DNA of 64,000 bases from Lysobacter sp. (GTDB lineage: Bacteria; Pseudomonadota; Gammaproteobacteria; Xanthomonadales; Xanthomonadaceae), in assembly GCA_019634715.1 (NCBI GenBank), contig JAHCAU010000010.1:112432-176431 (forward strand), written 5' to 3'. The notes beneath the pieces are model-generated. The model had not been told where the DNA came from, ran no database searches, and worked only from the letters and a program-made list of their open reading frames with translations. Positions 23,547 to 31,873 of this stretch are shown here, in pieces; the stretch's first letter is position 1, and the number at the start of each line of letters is the position of its first letter. Made by a program: the position numbers and the translations under genes.

Positions 23547-24017
23547 ATGATCAACAACGATGTCCTGCGCAGCATCCGTTACATGCTCGACCTGAGCGAC
23601 GGCAAGGTCGTCGAGATCGCCAGGCTGGTCGATCCCGAATTCCCGCTGGACAAGGCCACCGTCCAGGCCTTCCTGCGCAGGGAGGACGATCCCGAATACG
23701 TCGAATGCAGCGATGCCGTGCTGGCGCATTTCCTCGACGGACTGGTGATCCACTGCCGGGGGCGCAGCGACAGCCTGCCGCCGCGACCGGTGGAGAAGCG
23801 CATCACCAACAACCTCGTGCTGAAGAAGCTGAGGGTCGCGTTCGAGATGAAGGACGTCGACCTGCACGAGGTCTTCGCCGCGGCGGGTTTCCCGCTCTCC
23901 AGGCCGGAAATGAGCGCGCTGTTCCGCCAGCCCGGCCACCACAACTACCGTCCCTGCGGCGACCAGCTGCTGCGCAACTTCCTCAAGGGATTGACGCTGC
24001 GCGCGCGCGGCGCCTGA
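23547..24017 (+). CDS. DUF1456 family protein (YehS-like)
   Basis: 156 residues made of two copies of the DUF1456 unit. The first begins INNDVLRSIRYMLDLSDGKV and the second ITNNLVLKKLRVAFEMKDVD at about residue 85. Each ends in a short 'AFLRRE / ALFRQPGH' segment and an LxxFLxGL helix. This duplicated helical fold is the family's typical form, found in E. coli YehS. No catalytic motif, signal peptide or membrane segment is visible and the role is unknown. Confidence 0.88.
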   Translation: MINNDVLRSIRYMLDLSDGKVVEIARLVDPEFPLDKATVQAFLRREDDPEYVECSDAVLAHFLDGLVIHCRGRSDSLPPRPVEKRITNNLVLKKLRVAFEMKDVDLHEVFAAAGFPLSRPEMSALFRQPGHHNYRPCGDQLLRNFLKGLTLRARGA

Positions 24018-24044
24018 GCGCATGCGCAGGCACGGCGTGGGGAT

Positions 24045-24767
24045 TCAGAACTTCTCGCCCACCGGCAGGTAGCGCCACGCGCCTTCGGGCATCTTCGCCA
24101 GCCCGATCCTGCCGATGCGCAGGCGCCGCATCGCGACCACCTGCAGGCCCACCTGCGCGCACATGTCGCGGATCTGCCCCGGCTCCACGCGCTTGATCGC
24201 GAAGCGCAGCCGGAATTCGTTCTGCCAGCTCACCTTGCACGGCGGCAGCTCGCGGCCGCGGTAGCTCAGGCCATGGTTGAGCCGGCGCAGGCCGTAGGGC
24301 GCGATCTCACCCGCCACTTCGACGACGTATTCCTGTTCGATCTGGTCGGCGTCCTCGGTCAGCCGCCGCCACACGCGGCCGTCCTGGTTCAGCACGATCA
24401 GGCCGCTGGCCTCGGCCTCCAGCGGCACCAGCGGCGTGAGCCGACGGAGATGCCGCTGCAGCAGGCGCAGGCCGCTGGGGTCGCCGTCCCAGCGCGTCAG
24501 CGCGGTGACCAACGCGGCCACCGGGCTGCCGGGGCGGAACGCATCGAAGCCGGCCGGCTTGTGCAGCAGGATGGTCGCCGGCTCGGGCGTTTCCAGCACC
24601 GCTTCCGGGTCGAGCTCGACGCGTTCGTCGGTCACCGGATGCTGCGGCGACTCGACGACCTTGCCGTCCACCGACACCCAGCCGCCTTCGATGAAGGCCT
24701 CTGCATCGGCGCGCGAACAGCCGAGCAGTTCGGCGACGCGCTTCGAAAGACGGGTGGGTGCGGACAT
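24045..24767 (-). CDS. S4-domain protein of the RsuA/RluF pseudouridine synthase fold, catalytic Asp apparently lost
   Basis: 240 residues from the ATG at 24767. An S4 RNA-binding domain (TRLSKRVAELLGCSRADAEA, residues about 4-23, then WVSVDGKVV) precedes a pseudouridine-synthase-like domain. RsuA/RluF-family enzymes have R-L-D followed by an 'xxGLLLLTxDG' stretch, with the Asp catalytic. Here the corresponding segment is VPLEAEASGLIVLNQDG, giving P-L-E. The later blocks EQEYVVEV and IRDMCAQVGLQVVAMRRLRIG are well kept. It may be an RNA-binding protein without isomerase activity, or use the Glu. The start is chosen where the S4 domain begins; an upstream in-frame extension of 23 codons looks non-coding. 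Confidence 0.82.
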   Translation of the reverse strand: MSAPTRLSKRVAELLGCSRADAEAFIEGGWVSVDGKVVESPQHPVTDERVELDPEAVLETPEPATILLHKPAGFDAFRPGSPVAALVTALTRWDGDPSGLRLLQRHLRRLTPLVPLEAEASGLIVLNQDGRVWRRLTEDADQIEQEYVVEVAGEIAPYGLRRLNHGLSYRGRELPPCKVSWQNEFRLRFAIKRVEPGQIRDMCAQVGLQVVAMRRLRIGRIGLAKMPEGAWRYLPVGEKF

Positions 24768-24845
24768 GGGCGATCTCGGTCGGGGGAGGGCGACTGTACA
24801 CCGGACGGCGTTGCGCCCGCGCTGGTGATCCTCCACCCGGGCGCG

Positions 24846-26009
24846 TCACTGCAGCGGCGTGTGCTTCCAGCACGGCGGCGGCGCGAGTTCGATGCCATGG
24901 TGCGTCAGCGCGGCCCGCATCAGGTCGAGTTCGCTCGTGGCGGAAGGCAGGGCGCGGGCGGTGACAGCGTCGGCGGTCTCCGCCGGCGTTTCCGCCGACA
25001 GCACCTGCCACTTGTGCATCTGCCATCCGGTGAGGCGACGACGTTCTTCCGCCGCGGCGCGGCCAGCCTCGTCGTCCGCGGCGCGCACCAGGATCGCGAG
25101 GCCCATGGCGTGGGCGATCAGCGTGTCCGAGCGGTCGGCGAGCAGCGATCCGAGCTGCAGGCAGTCCCCGCGGCGTTCCGGGCTGCGCCTCAGCGCGTCG
25201 CCGCGGCAGGCATCGATCGCATCGGTGAAGCGCGGAAATTCGACCATGTAGATGGCCATCGTGGCCGCATAGCTGCGCACGGTGGAGGTGTCCTCTTCGA
25301 GCAGGACGGCGGCATGCGCCGGACCGGGCGGATGCCGCAGGAAGGCGTCGATCACCGTCCGCAATTGTTCGGCCCAGTACACGTCGAAGCGCGAAGTGTC
25401 GCGGGCCAGCGCCGGCAAGGCGTCGGCAGCGTTCGCGCGCGCCTGGGCTTCGAACATCGCCGGTACCAGGTTGCCCGGGGCGATCCGCATCCACTGCGTG
25501 CGCAGGGCCGCAAGCCGCGGCGCATCCGCCGTGGAGAAACGGCGATTGAGCAGCATGTGCACCAGCGCATCGTCGCGGCCTTCGCTCATGGCGCGCTCGA
25601 TCCACGACGCGATGCGCGCGTCGCCCTCCAGGGCGGGCAGCGCGTCGTCGAGTTCGTAGAGCGAGCCCGAGAGCGACATGGCGCGGAGCTGTACCGCGAT
25701 CGCGAGGTTGCGCGCGCCGCCGTCTTCCGCCAGGCGGTCGGCTACCCAGCCATGGTATTCGCGACTGATGCGGGCACGTTCGGACAAGCGCATCGCTTCC
25801 CGGGACTCGCATTCGGGGCGGGCGTCCGGCTCGACCTCCGCACAGGGCGGTTCCGCGGGCTCGGGCCAGGCGGGCAGATCGCGCGGATGCTGCGCGAGCA
25901 CGGACAGGCATGGCGTCAGCCACAGCACTACGATGAGGGTCGCGATGCGAAGCCGCACCGGGGCAGGCCCGGGACGGCGGAAATGATCGGATGCGGGCTG
26001 ATGTGTCAT
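24846..26009 (-). CDS. Hypothetical exported protein
   Basis: 387 residues from the ATG at 26009. The hydrophobic stretch LRIATLIVVLWLTPCLSVLA (about residues 20-39), preceded by several arginines, looks like a signal peptide with cleavage after LAQ. The mature part is rich in Ala and helical, with repeated 'R.L......A..AE.LR' spacing suggestive of an all-helical repeat (TPR/Sel1-like) fold, but I see no clear repeat consensus. Several cysteines are present. I recognise no family. It is a single gene with a downstream pseudouridine-synthase-like gene on the same strand 78 bases on. An in-frame start up to 35 codons further upstream is possible. Confidence 0.65.
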   Translation of the reverse strand: MTHQPASDHFRRPGPAPVRLRIATLIVVLWLTPCLSVLAQHPRDLPAWPEPAEPPCAEVEPDARPECESREAMRLSERARISREYHGWVADRLAEDGGARNLAIAVQLRAMSLSGSLYELDDALPALEGDARIASWIERAMSEGRDDALVHMLLNRRFSTADAPRLAALRTQWMRIAPGNLVPAMFEAQARANAADALPALARDTSRFDVYWAEQLRTVIDAFLRHPPGPAHAAVLLEEDTSTVRSYAATMAIYMVEFPRFTDAIDACRGDALRRSPERRGDCLQLGSLLADRSDTLIAHAMGLAILVRAADDEAGRAAAEERRRLTGWQMHKWQVLSAETPAETADAVTARALPSATSELDLMRAALTHHGIELAPPPCWKHTPLQ

Positions 26010-26112
26010 CGGAGGCCTGGACGAGATCGGCGGACGCGCCATGTTACGCGCAGGCTCGCGGCCGCCCGCATGGTCGGGGACAATCGTTGCGGACCCAGGA
26101 ACGCCGACGACC

Positions 26113-26613
26113 ATGCACCACGCCGAGCACTACCGCGCGATCTTCGACTTCATCGCCGGCATCGGGTTGCCGATCCGCGAAACGCTGCTGCCCGAGGGCA
26201 CGTTCCTGCCGGGCGTGGAGCTGCGCGAGGGCGGGATACTGGTCGATCCGGCGCGCCTGCTGTGGCCGGGCGACCTGCTGCATGAGGCGGGGCATCTGGC
26301 GGTGCTGCCGTCGCGGGTGCGCCACATCGCCGGGGAGGACCAGCCCAATGCCGCCGACGCCGCGCATGCGGGCGAGCTGGAAGCGATGGCCTGGGCGTAC
26401 GCGGCGGTGCAGGCGCTGGAGATCCCGGTGGAGGTGCTGATCCACGAGGGCGGCTACCACGGCCGGGCGCGCGAGCTGCTGCAGATGTACGCGTTCGGCG
26501 TGTATCCCGGCTTGAGGGGGTTGTGCGATGCGGGACTCGCTGCGGCGCCCGGGTTCACGCCGGACTGCGGTGAGGTGCGCTACCCGCGGATGCTGAAGTG
26601 GCTGCGCGATTGA
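26113..26613 (+). CDS. Hypothetical protein with HEAGH metalloprotease-like motif
   Basis: 166 residues from ATG 26113. LLHEAGHLAVLPS (about residues 56-68) contains an HExxH zinc-site pattern. GELEAMAWAYAAVQAL, about 25 residues later, offers a glutamate at the spacing seen in gluzincin/IrrE-type peptidases. A later HEGGYHGRARELL is histidine-rich. There is no signal peptide, so it is probably cytoplasmic. Peptidase activity is only an inference, since short HExxH matches can occur by chance. It converges with the next gene, the two stops lying 15 bases apart around a small hairpin. Confidence 0.7.
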   Translation: MHHAEHYRAIFDFIAGIGLPIRETLLPEGTFLPGVELREGGILVDPARLLWPGDLLHEAGHLAVLPSRVRHIAGEDQPNAADAAHAGELEAMAWAYAAVQALEIPVEVLIHEGGYHGRARELLQMYAFGVYPGLRGLCDAGLAAAPGFTPDCGEVRYPRMLKWLRD

Positions 26614-26628
26614 ACCGATGCGTGCCGG

Positions 26629-27237
26629 TCAGCCGGCGTCGCAGTTGCCGAGGAATTGCGGGATCGAGGTGTCGTCCAGGCTGGGCAATGCGTTCCAGCA
26701 CGACTGGCCTTCGCGACACTGCGTCATCCGCGCCCAGTGCGTGACCTGGAGCTGGCTGCTGCCGGTGGCCATCTGCATCTGGAAGACCGGCCCGCCGGTG
26801 TCGTCGACCACTTCGCCGATGCCGGTGGTGAGCGAGGGCGAGCCGCTGCCGCCGGTGGCGGTGAAGGTGAGGTAGACCCGCCCGTCGGGCGTGATCGAGC
26901 CGATCAGGTACTGGCACTGCGGCGCCTGGTCGTCGAGCTGCCCGACCACGGGACCGAAGACGTAGCCGTTCTCGAAGCGTTGGATGTGCCAGACGGTCTG
27001 GTCGCTGACCTGGCTGGCGCCGGCCGGATCGCTGGTGCGCCAGCGGTAGGCGGGCAGGCCGGCCTGCGGGACGTACCAGTACGTGCCGCCGTCGGCGGCG
27101 AGCCAGGCCCAGCGCTGCGAGGGCGATGGCGTGTCGTCGGCGGCCGTGGTGGTGCCGGCGGCCATCGAAGCCTGAAGGGCCAGCAGGGCGGCCAGGAGGG
27201 CCGCCAGCGCGAAGCCGCGTGCGAGCGGATGTGCCAT
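26629..27237 (-). CDS. Hypothetical secreted protein
   Basis: 202 residues with an N-terminal signal peptide (GFALAALLAALLALQASMA, residues about 8-26) and AAGGCG upstream of the ATG. The mature chain is rich in Trp, Tyr and Gly with beta-strand-like alternation (YWYVPQAGLPAYRWRTSD; WHIQRFENGYVFGPVVGQ). It has four cysteines, one close to the end (LGNCDAG), so one or two disulphides are possible. I recognise no family. It is probably periplasmic or extracellular. Confidence 0.7.
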   Translation of the reverse strand: MAHPLARGFALAALLAALLALQASMAAGTTTAADDTPSPSQRWAWLAADGGTYWYVPQAGLPAYRWRTSDPAGASQVSDQTVWHIQRFENGYVFGPVVGQLDDQAPQCQYLIGSITPDGRVYLTFTATGGSGSPSLTTGIGEVVDDTGGPVFQMQMATGSSQLQVTHWARMTQCREGQSCWNALPSLDDTSIPQFLGNCDAG

Positions 27238-27356
27238 GTCGTGACGCCTTGCGACCGTGCGGAGCCGCCAGTCTGGCGCGCGCCATGGCGGCGCGCACCT
27301 CGCTGATCAGACAGTGTGATCGCCCGGCGTGACCGCGCCGGACGGCACGGCGTCGC

Positions 27357-27848
27357 TTACTTGACGCGTTCGACCTTGGCCCGGGTGTTGTAGCCCTTCA
27401 CGCCGAGATACCAGACGTTGCCGATCATCGCCGGCTTGAGCGTGACCTCGGGGTTCTGCATGCGCACGCCGCCGAGCTGGGCATCGTCGACCTGGCGCCA
27501 GACGTGGCCGTTCTCCAGCGTGTATTCGCGGCCACGGCTGAAGCCGCGGAATTCGCCCTGCAGGCGGCCGGTGATCGGTTCCATCGAGCCGAAGTGGAAA
27601 AAGCCGCGGTTGTCGTCCTCGACCTTCTTCTTGGCTTCGGATGCGGCTTCGGTGGCGACGGTGTCGATCTTGCGGCCGAGCCAGGTGTTCAGCTTCGCCA
27701 GTTCCTCGGCGGACAGCTTGTCCAGGCCGGCGGCCTTGAATTCCTCGGGCGTCATGTCCTGTTCGATGGGCTTGCGCGCCAGCGCATCGGGCGAGAACGC
27801 GAAGGCGGCGAGCAGGGCGAGCGGCAGCAGCGGGCGAAGCATGGACAT
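27357..27848 (-). CDS. Hypothetical exported protein
   Basis: 163 residues starting MSMLRPLLP at 27848, chosen because GAGGAA lies at proper spacing upstream. The signal peptide is MLRPLLPLALLAAFAFSPDA with cleavage near ALA-RK. The mature part has a short helical region with a DMTPEEFKAAGLDKLSAEEL stretch, an Ala/Lys-rich linker and then a C-terminal beta-rich half (GRLQGEFRGFSRGREYTLEN). Similar small secreted proteins, with a 'TxEEFKAAGLDKLS' start, are common in Xanthomonadaceae, but no function is known to me. Confidence 0.75.
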   Translation of the reverse strand: MSMLRPLLPLALLAAFAFSPDALARKPIEQDMTPEEFKAAGLDKLSAEELAKLNTWLGRKIDTVATEAASEAKKKVEDDNRGFFHFGSMEPITGRLQGEFRGFSRGREYTLENGHVWRQVDDAQLGGVRMQNPEVTLKPAMIGNVWYLGVKGYNTRAKVERVK

Positions 27849-27910
27849 CGGTCTGTTCCTCAAGGCAGGACGCCGCTAGTGTAGGCACTCCCCCGGTCAA
27901 ATGAACACGT

Positions 27911-30109
27911 GTGTCCGTCGATGCCGCGCCACCGCTGGATGCCCTGATGGCGCTGCCCGCCATGGCCGCGATGGCCCCGGCATGGCGCGAGGCCCTGGCC
28001 GAGGCCGTGCCGCCCGCCGATGGACCGGCCGAAGCGTTGCCGTCCACCCTGCCCGACACCCTCGATGCGCTGGCGCGACTGAACGCCGAAGGCGACGTGG
28101 TGCTGGCCGCGCTGCTGCACGACCTGCCGGACTGGCGGGCGCGGATCGAGTCGCAGCTGGCCAGGCGCTGGCCCACGGTCGCTACGCTGCTGGAAGGCCA
28201 GCGCGCCGCGGCGCAGGTCTGGACCCTGCATGCCGAGGCGGCCGGCGCCCGCAACGCCGAGGGCCTGCGCCGGCTGCTGCTGGTGATGGTGAAGGACCTG
28301 CGCGTGGTACCGATCCTGCTGGCGCGGCAACTGGCGCTGATGCGCGATGCCGGCAACCGGCCCGAGGCCGAACGCCGCGCGCTGGCCAGGCTGACCCGCG
28401 ACATCCACGCGCCGCTGGCGAACCGGCTGGGCATCTGGCAGCTGAAGTGGGAACTGGAAGATCTGGCGCTGCGCCATCTCGAACCCGACACCTACAAGCG
28501 CATCGCGCGCTGGCTGGACGAGAAGCGCGGCGACCGCGAGCGCTACATCGAGCAGGTCAAGCGCGATCTGGGCGAGGCGATGCGCGCGCAGGGCATCGAG
28601 GCCGAGATCGCCGGGCGGCCCAAGCACATCAACAGCATCTGGAAGAAGATGCAGAAGAAGGGCGTGCCGATCGGCGAGCTCTACGACCTGCGCGCGGTGC
28701 GGGTGATGGTGAAGGACGTACCGTCCTGCTACGCCGCGCTCGGTGCGGTGCATGCGCTGTGGACGCCGATTCCGAGCGAGTTCGACGACTACATCGCGCG
28801 GCCCAAGAGCAACGACTACCGATCGCTGCACACCGCCGTGGTCGGGCCGGAAGGCAAGACGCTCGAAGTGCAGATCCGCACCCACGACATGCACGCGCAG
28901 GCCGAACTGGGCGTCGCCGCGCACTGGCGCTACAAGGAAGGCCGCAGCGCACCCGCCGATGCCGGCCTGGACCGCAAGATCGAGTGGATGCGCCGCCTGC
29001 TGGACGGCGCCCGCGAGGATGCGGCCGAGCCGACCGGCACCGCCGCGGGCCGCGACGACGCGCTGCATGCCGCGTTCGACAGCGAACTGGTCGAGGACCG
29101 CATCTATACGCTGACGCCGCAGGGCGATGTGATCGACCTGCCGGTGGGCGCGACGCCGCTGGATTTCGCCTACCACGTGCACACGATGGTCGGTCACCGC
29201 TGCCGCGGCGCCAAGGTCGACGGCCGCATCGTGCCGCTGGATTACCGGCTGCAGAGCGGCCAGCGCGTCGAGATCCTGACGGCGAAGACCGCCGAGCCGC
29301 GCCGCGACTGGCTGGTGGCCGCGAACGGCTTCCTCGCCAGCGGGCGTTCGCGCGACAAGGTGCGCGCCTGGTTCCACAAGCTGGACCGCGCGCGCAACGT
29401 GCAGGCCGGCAAGGACCTGCTCGACAAGGAACTGCGCCGCCTGTCGCTGCTGCACGCCGACCTGTCGCCGCTGCTGGCGAAGTTCAACGTGCCGGCCGTG
29501 GACGACCTGTACGTGATGGTGGCGCTGGGCGATGCCGGGCCGCACCAGGTCGGTCGCGCACTGCTCGATCACGAACGCAGCCGCCAGGAAGCCGCCATGG
29601 CCCCGGCGGAACCGACACGCGGTGAACTGGCCAGGCCGCCGAAGGCGCTGGCGCCCCGGCCGCCGCCCAGTTCCGCGTTCACTGTCGTGGGCGTGGGCAA
29701 CCTGCTGGTGCAGATCGCGCGCTGCTGCCAGCCGCTGCCGGGCGAGCCGATCGCCGGCTACCTGACCAAGGGGCGCGGGGTCAGCGTGCATCGCGCCGAC
29801 TGCGCATCCTTCCAGCGCCTGTCGACGCAGCAGCCGGAGCGCGTGCTGCCGGTGGAGTGGGGCCGCAGCGGCGGCGGATATGCGGTCGACGTGGCCGTGG
29901 ACGCCGTCGACCGGCGCTGGCTGCTCAAGGACCTAACCAACCTGATCGCGCAGGACGACGCGCACGTGCTGTCGATGCAGAGCGACGGCCTGGAAGGCAA
30001 CCGCGTGCGCCTGCGCCTGCGGCTGCGCGTGCGCGACCACGAGCAATTGGCGCGCCTGCTCGGCCGCATCGACAGCCTGCCCGGCGTGGAAGAGGTGCGG
30101 CGGGCTTGA
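27911..30109 (+). CDS. relA: (p)ppGpp synthetase RelA
   Basis: 732 residues. The N-terminal hydrolase-like domain lacks the HD metal motif (it reads DVVLAALLHDLPD), as in monofunctional RelA. The synthetase domain has HINSIWKKMQKK, ELYDLRAVRVMV, the RelA-type acidic EFDD (rather than RXKD of bifunctional enzymes), YRSLHTAV and EVQIRTHDMHAQAELGVAAH (about residues 230-345). TGS (YTLTPQGDVIDLPVGATPLD) follows near 398, then a helical region, the conserved-cysteine zinc-finger segment (IARCCQPLPGEPI, near 600) and a C-terminal ACT domain. It makes the alarmone on stalled ribosomes during amino-acid starvation. The start taken is GTG at 27911; an ATG 12 codons later is also possible. Confidence 0.95.
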   Translation: MSVDAAPPLDALMALPAMAAMAPAWREALAEAVPPADGPAEALPSTLPDTLDALARLNAEGDVVLAALLHDLPDWRARIESQLARRWPTVATLLEGQRAAAQVWTLHAEAAGARNAEGLRRLLLVMVKDLRVVPILLARQLALMRDAGNRPEAERRALARLTRDIHAPLANRLGIWQLKWELEDLALRHLEPDTYKRIARWLDEKRGDRERYIEQVKRDLGEAMRAQGIEAEIAGRPKHINSIWKKMQKKGVPIGELYDLRAVRVMVKDVPSCYAALGAVHALWTPIPSEFDDYIARPKSNDYRSLHTAVVGPEGKTLEVQIRTHDMHAQAELGVAAHWRYKEGRSAPADAGLDRKIEWMRRLLDGAREDAAEPTGTAAGRDDALHAAFDSELVEDRIYTLTPQGDVIDLPVGATPLDFAYHVHTMVGHRCRGAKVDGRIVPLDYRLQSGQRVEILTAKTAEPRRDWLVAANGFLASGRSRDKVRAWFHKLDRARNVQAGKDLLDKELRRLSLLHADLSPLLAKFNVPAVDDLYVMVALGDAGPHQVGRALLDHERSRQEAAMAPAEPTRGELARPPKALAPRPPPSSAFTVVGVGNLLVQIARCCQPLPGEPIAGYLTKGRGVSVHRADCASFQRLSTQQPERVLPVEWGRSGGGYAVDVAVDAVDRRWLLKDLTNLIAQDDAHVLSMQSDGLEGNRVRLRLRLRVRDHEQLARLLGRIDSLPGVEEVRRA

Positions 30110-30206
30110 CGACCCTGGCCTGCCGGGGCGCGGACGGTGGCAGCAATGCAGCGGTCTCGGTCATGATGCGGCCGCCCGGTCGAACCGACCCCAGGGGAAG
30201 GCATGC

Positions 30207-30863
30207 ATGGACATGACCCAGACGCTTGCGCTGGCCGGCATGGCGGTCGTCGCGGCCGGTGGCCTCGCGGTCGCGTGGCGGCTGCGGGCCAGGCAGAAAC
30301 GCTTGCTGCGCCAGCGCGAAGCCTTCATCCAGCGGCATGAATTCCCGCCGCATCTGCATGCCGCGTTGCGCGAGACCTGGCCGCACCTGCGCGACGACGA
30401 GCTGGCCTTGGTCGAAACCGCGATGCGCAGCCATTTCCTGTGCTGGCTGCAGTCCGGGTTCCGCCCGGTGGCCATGCCCTCGCGGCTGGTCGATGCCTTC
30501 TGGCACGCCTTCATCCTCGATACCCGCGCCTACGGGGCGTTCTGCAGCATCGCGTTCGGCCGGTTCTTCCATCACGTGCCCGCGGCGCTGGCCGGCCTGG
30601 CCAGCAGCCAGGACGAGGCCATGCAGCGCACCTGGCGTCTGTGCTGCATGCAGGAAGGCATCCGTCCCGACGCCCCGGGCGGCGCGCCGCTGCTGTTCCG
30701 GATCGACGCGCAGATCGGCATCCCCGGCGCGATGCGCCACGACCTGGAAGCGCTGCGCCGGGGAGCGACGAGTGGTAGCGGCTGTTCCGGAGGCGCTTGC
30801 GGCGGTGGACGCGACGCCGACGGCGGTGCCGGCGACGGTGGTGGCGGCTGCGGGGGTGACTGA
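30207..30863 (+). CDS. Membrane-anchored protein with GRDP-like motif and Gly/Cys-rich tail
   Basis: 218 residues. An N-terminal segment (TLALAGMAVVAAGGLAVAWR, residues about 5-24) is a membrane anchor or uncleaved signal. The middle part contains VDAFWHAFILDTRAYGAFC followed by GRFFHHVPA, resembling the 'D.xWH..I.DTR.Y..FC' motif of the glycine-rich-domain (DUF1399/GRDP) family. The last 30 or so residues are an abrupt low-complexity tail, GSGCSGGACGGGRDADGG and on, with four cysteines, perhaps metal-binding or surface-exposed. A large inverted repeat starts 8 bases after the stop. Function unknown. Confidence 0.75.
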   Translation: MDMTQTLALAGMAVVAAGGLAVAWRLRARQKRLLRQREAFIQRHEFPPHLHAALRETWPHLRDDELALVETAMRSHFLCWLQSGFRPVAMPSRLVDAFWHAFILDTRAYGAFCSIAFGRFFHHVPAALAGLASSQDEAMQRTWRLCCMQEGIRPDAPGGAPLLFRIDAQIGIPGAMRHDLEALRRGATSGSGCSGGACGGGRDADGGAGDGGGGCGGD

Positions 30864-30870
30864 CAGGCTC

Positions 30871-31044
30871 TACTAAGCCCAACGGGCACAAAGCCTCATT
30901 CAGAGTCACCCACAGGTCCGTCTGCAAGGCGCACGCGCGCAGGCAGGCTGGCCGCCTGTCAAGCGCGTGCAACGCAGCAGACGGGCCTGTGGGTGGCTCC
31001 CTTTGGGCGCGCTGAATGAGGCTTTGTGCCCGTTGGGCTTAGTA
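30871..31044. repeat. 174-base nearly perfect inverted repeat (MITE- or cruciform-like element)
   Basis: The outer arms 30871-30903 and 31012-31044 are perfect 33-base reverse complements, beginning TACTAAGCCCAACGGGCACA. Inside them, the stretch from about 30905 to 30925 pairs with about 30975-30995 (CACCCACAGGTCCGTCTGC against GCAGACGGGCCTGTGGGTG) with only G-T type differences. The whole unit can form one very long hairpin. It encodes no protein. It may be a non-autonomous mobile element or a structured RNA; no target-site duplication is evident. It lies between the Gly-rich protein and ubiJ. Confidence 0.8.
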
Positions 31045-31186
31045 AGTGCAGACAGGAGACGGGGCAGCGGGTCTTCGACCCGCCCTGCAGGCGTTCTCGC
31101 CGGATGCGGGGAAGGATCGGGCCGAGGCAATTTGCCCGAATGCAGCCGTCCCCGGCGCGTCCGGCCATCCCCGCTAGAATGCCCGC

Positions 31187-31873
31187 ATGAGCACCTTCCC
31201 CCTCGACTGGAAACCGCTGGCCGGCCGCGCGCTGGAAGCGGCGCTGAACCGTGCCCTCGACCTCGATCCCGACACCCGCGCCGCGCTGCAGGCGCTGGAT
31301 GGCCGCAGCGTGGTGCTGGCGCTGGACGCGCCCGCCGGGCGCGAGGCCGACCCGCTGGCCCTGCGCATGACCGTCGCCGACGCGCGGTTGCAGGTGGGGC
31401 CGGCCGCAGCGGAAGGCAGCGCGCAGCCCGACCTGGCGGTGCGCAGCACGCTGGGCAGCGTGGTCTCGCTGGGCATGCGCACGCTGCTGCCGCGCCTGCT
31501 CGGCACCCCGGCCGAGGAGGCCGACGCGATGCCGGTCGGACGCCTGCGCATCGAGGGCGATGCCGAACTCGCGCGCCGCCTGCAGCGTCTGGCCGAACGC
31601 TTCGATCCCGACTGGCAGCAGCCGTTCACGCGCGTGTTCGGCGAGGTGATCGGCGTGCAGGTGGCCAACGGCGTCGCCGCCGCGCTGCGCGGCGCGCGCG
31701 AGGGCGGGCGCAAGCTCGCCGAAACCACCGCCGAATACCTGACCGAGGAATCGCGCGACGTGGTGCCGCGCGCCGAGCTCGACGCCTTCTACGACGATGT
31801 CGACACCCTGCGCGACGACGCCGAGCGGCTCGCCGCGCGGATCGCCCGCCTGCAGCGGCGGACGGCCGCATGA
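31187..31873 (+). CDS. ubiJ: Ubiquinone biosynthesis accessory factor UbiJ
   Basis: 228 residues. The N-terminal half ([20 protein letters not shown] and after) corresponds to the SCP2 sterol-carrier-like lipid-binding domain. The C-terminal part is helical, ending in a coiled-coil-like [20 protein letters not shown]. The ATGA overlap with ubiB is the usual arrangement. UbiJ assembles the soluble Ubi metabolon and binds isoprenoid intermediates. The usual upstream partner ubiE is not in this window. Confidence 0.88.
   Translation: MSTFPLDWKPLAGRALEAALNRALDLDPDTRAALQALDGRSVVLALDAPAGREADPLALRMTVADARLQVGPAAAEGSAQPDLAVRSTLGSVVSLGMRTLLPRLLGTPAEEADAMPVGRLRIEGDAELARRLQRLAERFDPDWQQPFTRVFGEVIGVQVANGVAAALRGAREGGRKLAETTAEYLTEESRDVVPRAELDAFYDDVDTLRDDAERLAARIARLQRRTAA

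Noticed and set aside
30871..31044. Insertion sequence or tRNA-like gene in the long inverted repeat
   Set aside because: There is no transposase frame, no target-site duplication that I can see and no cloverleaf with anticodon; it is only a long hairpin.
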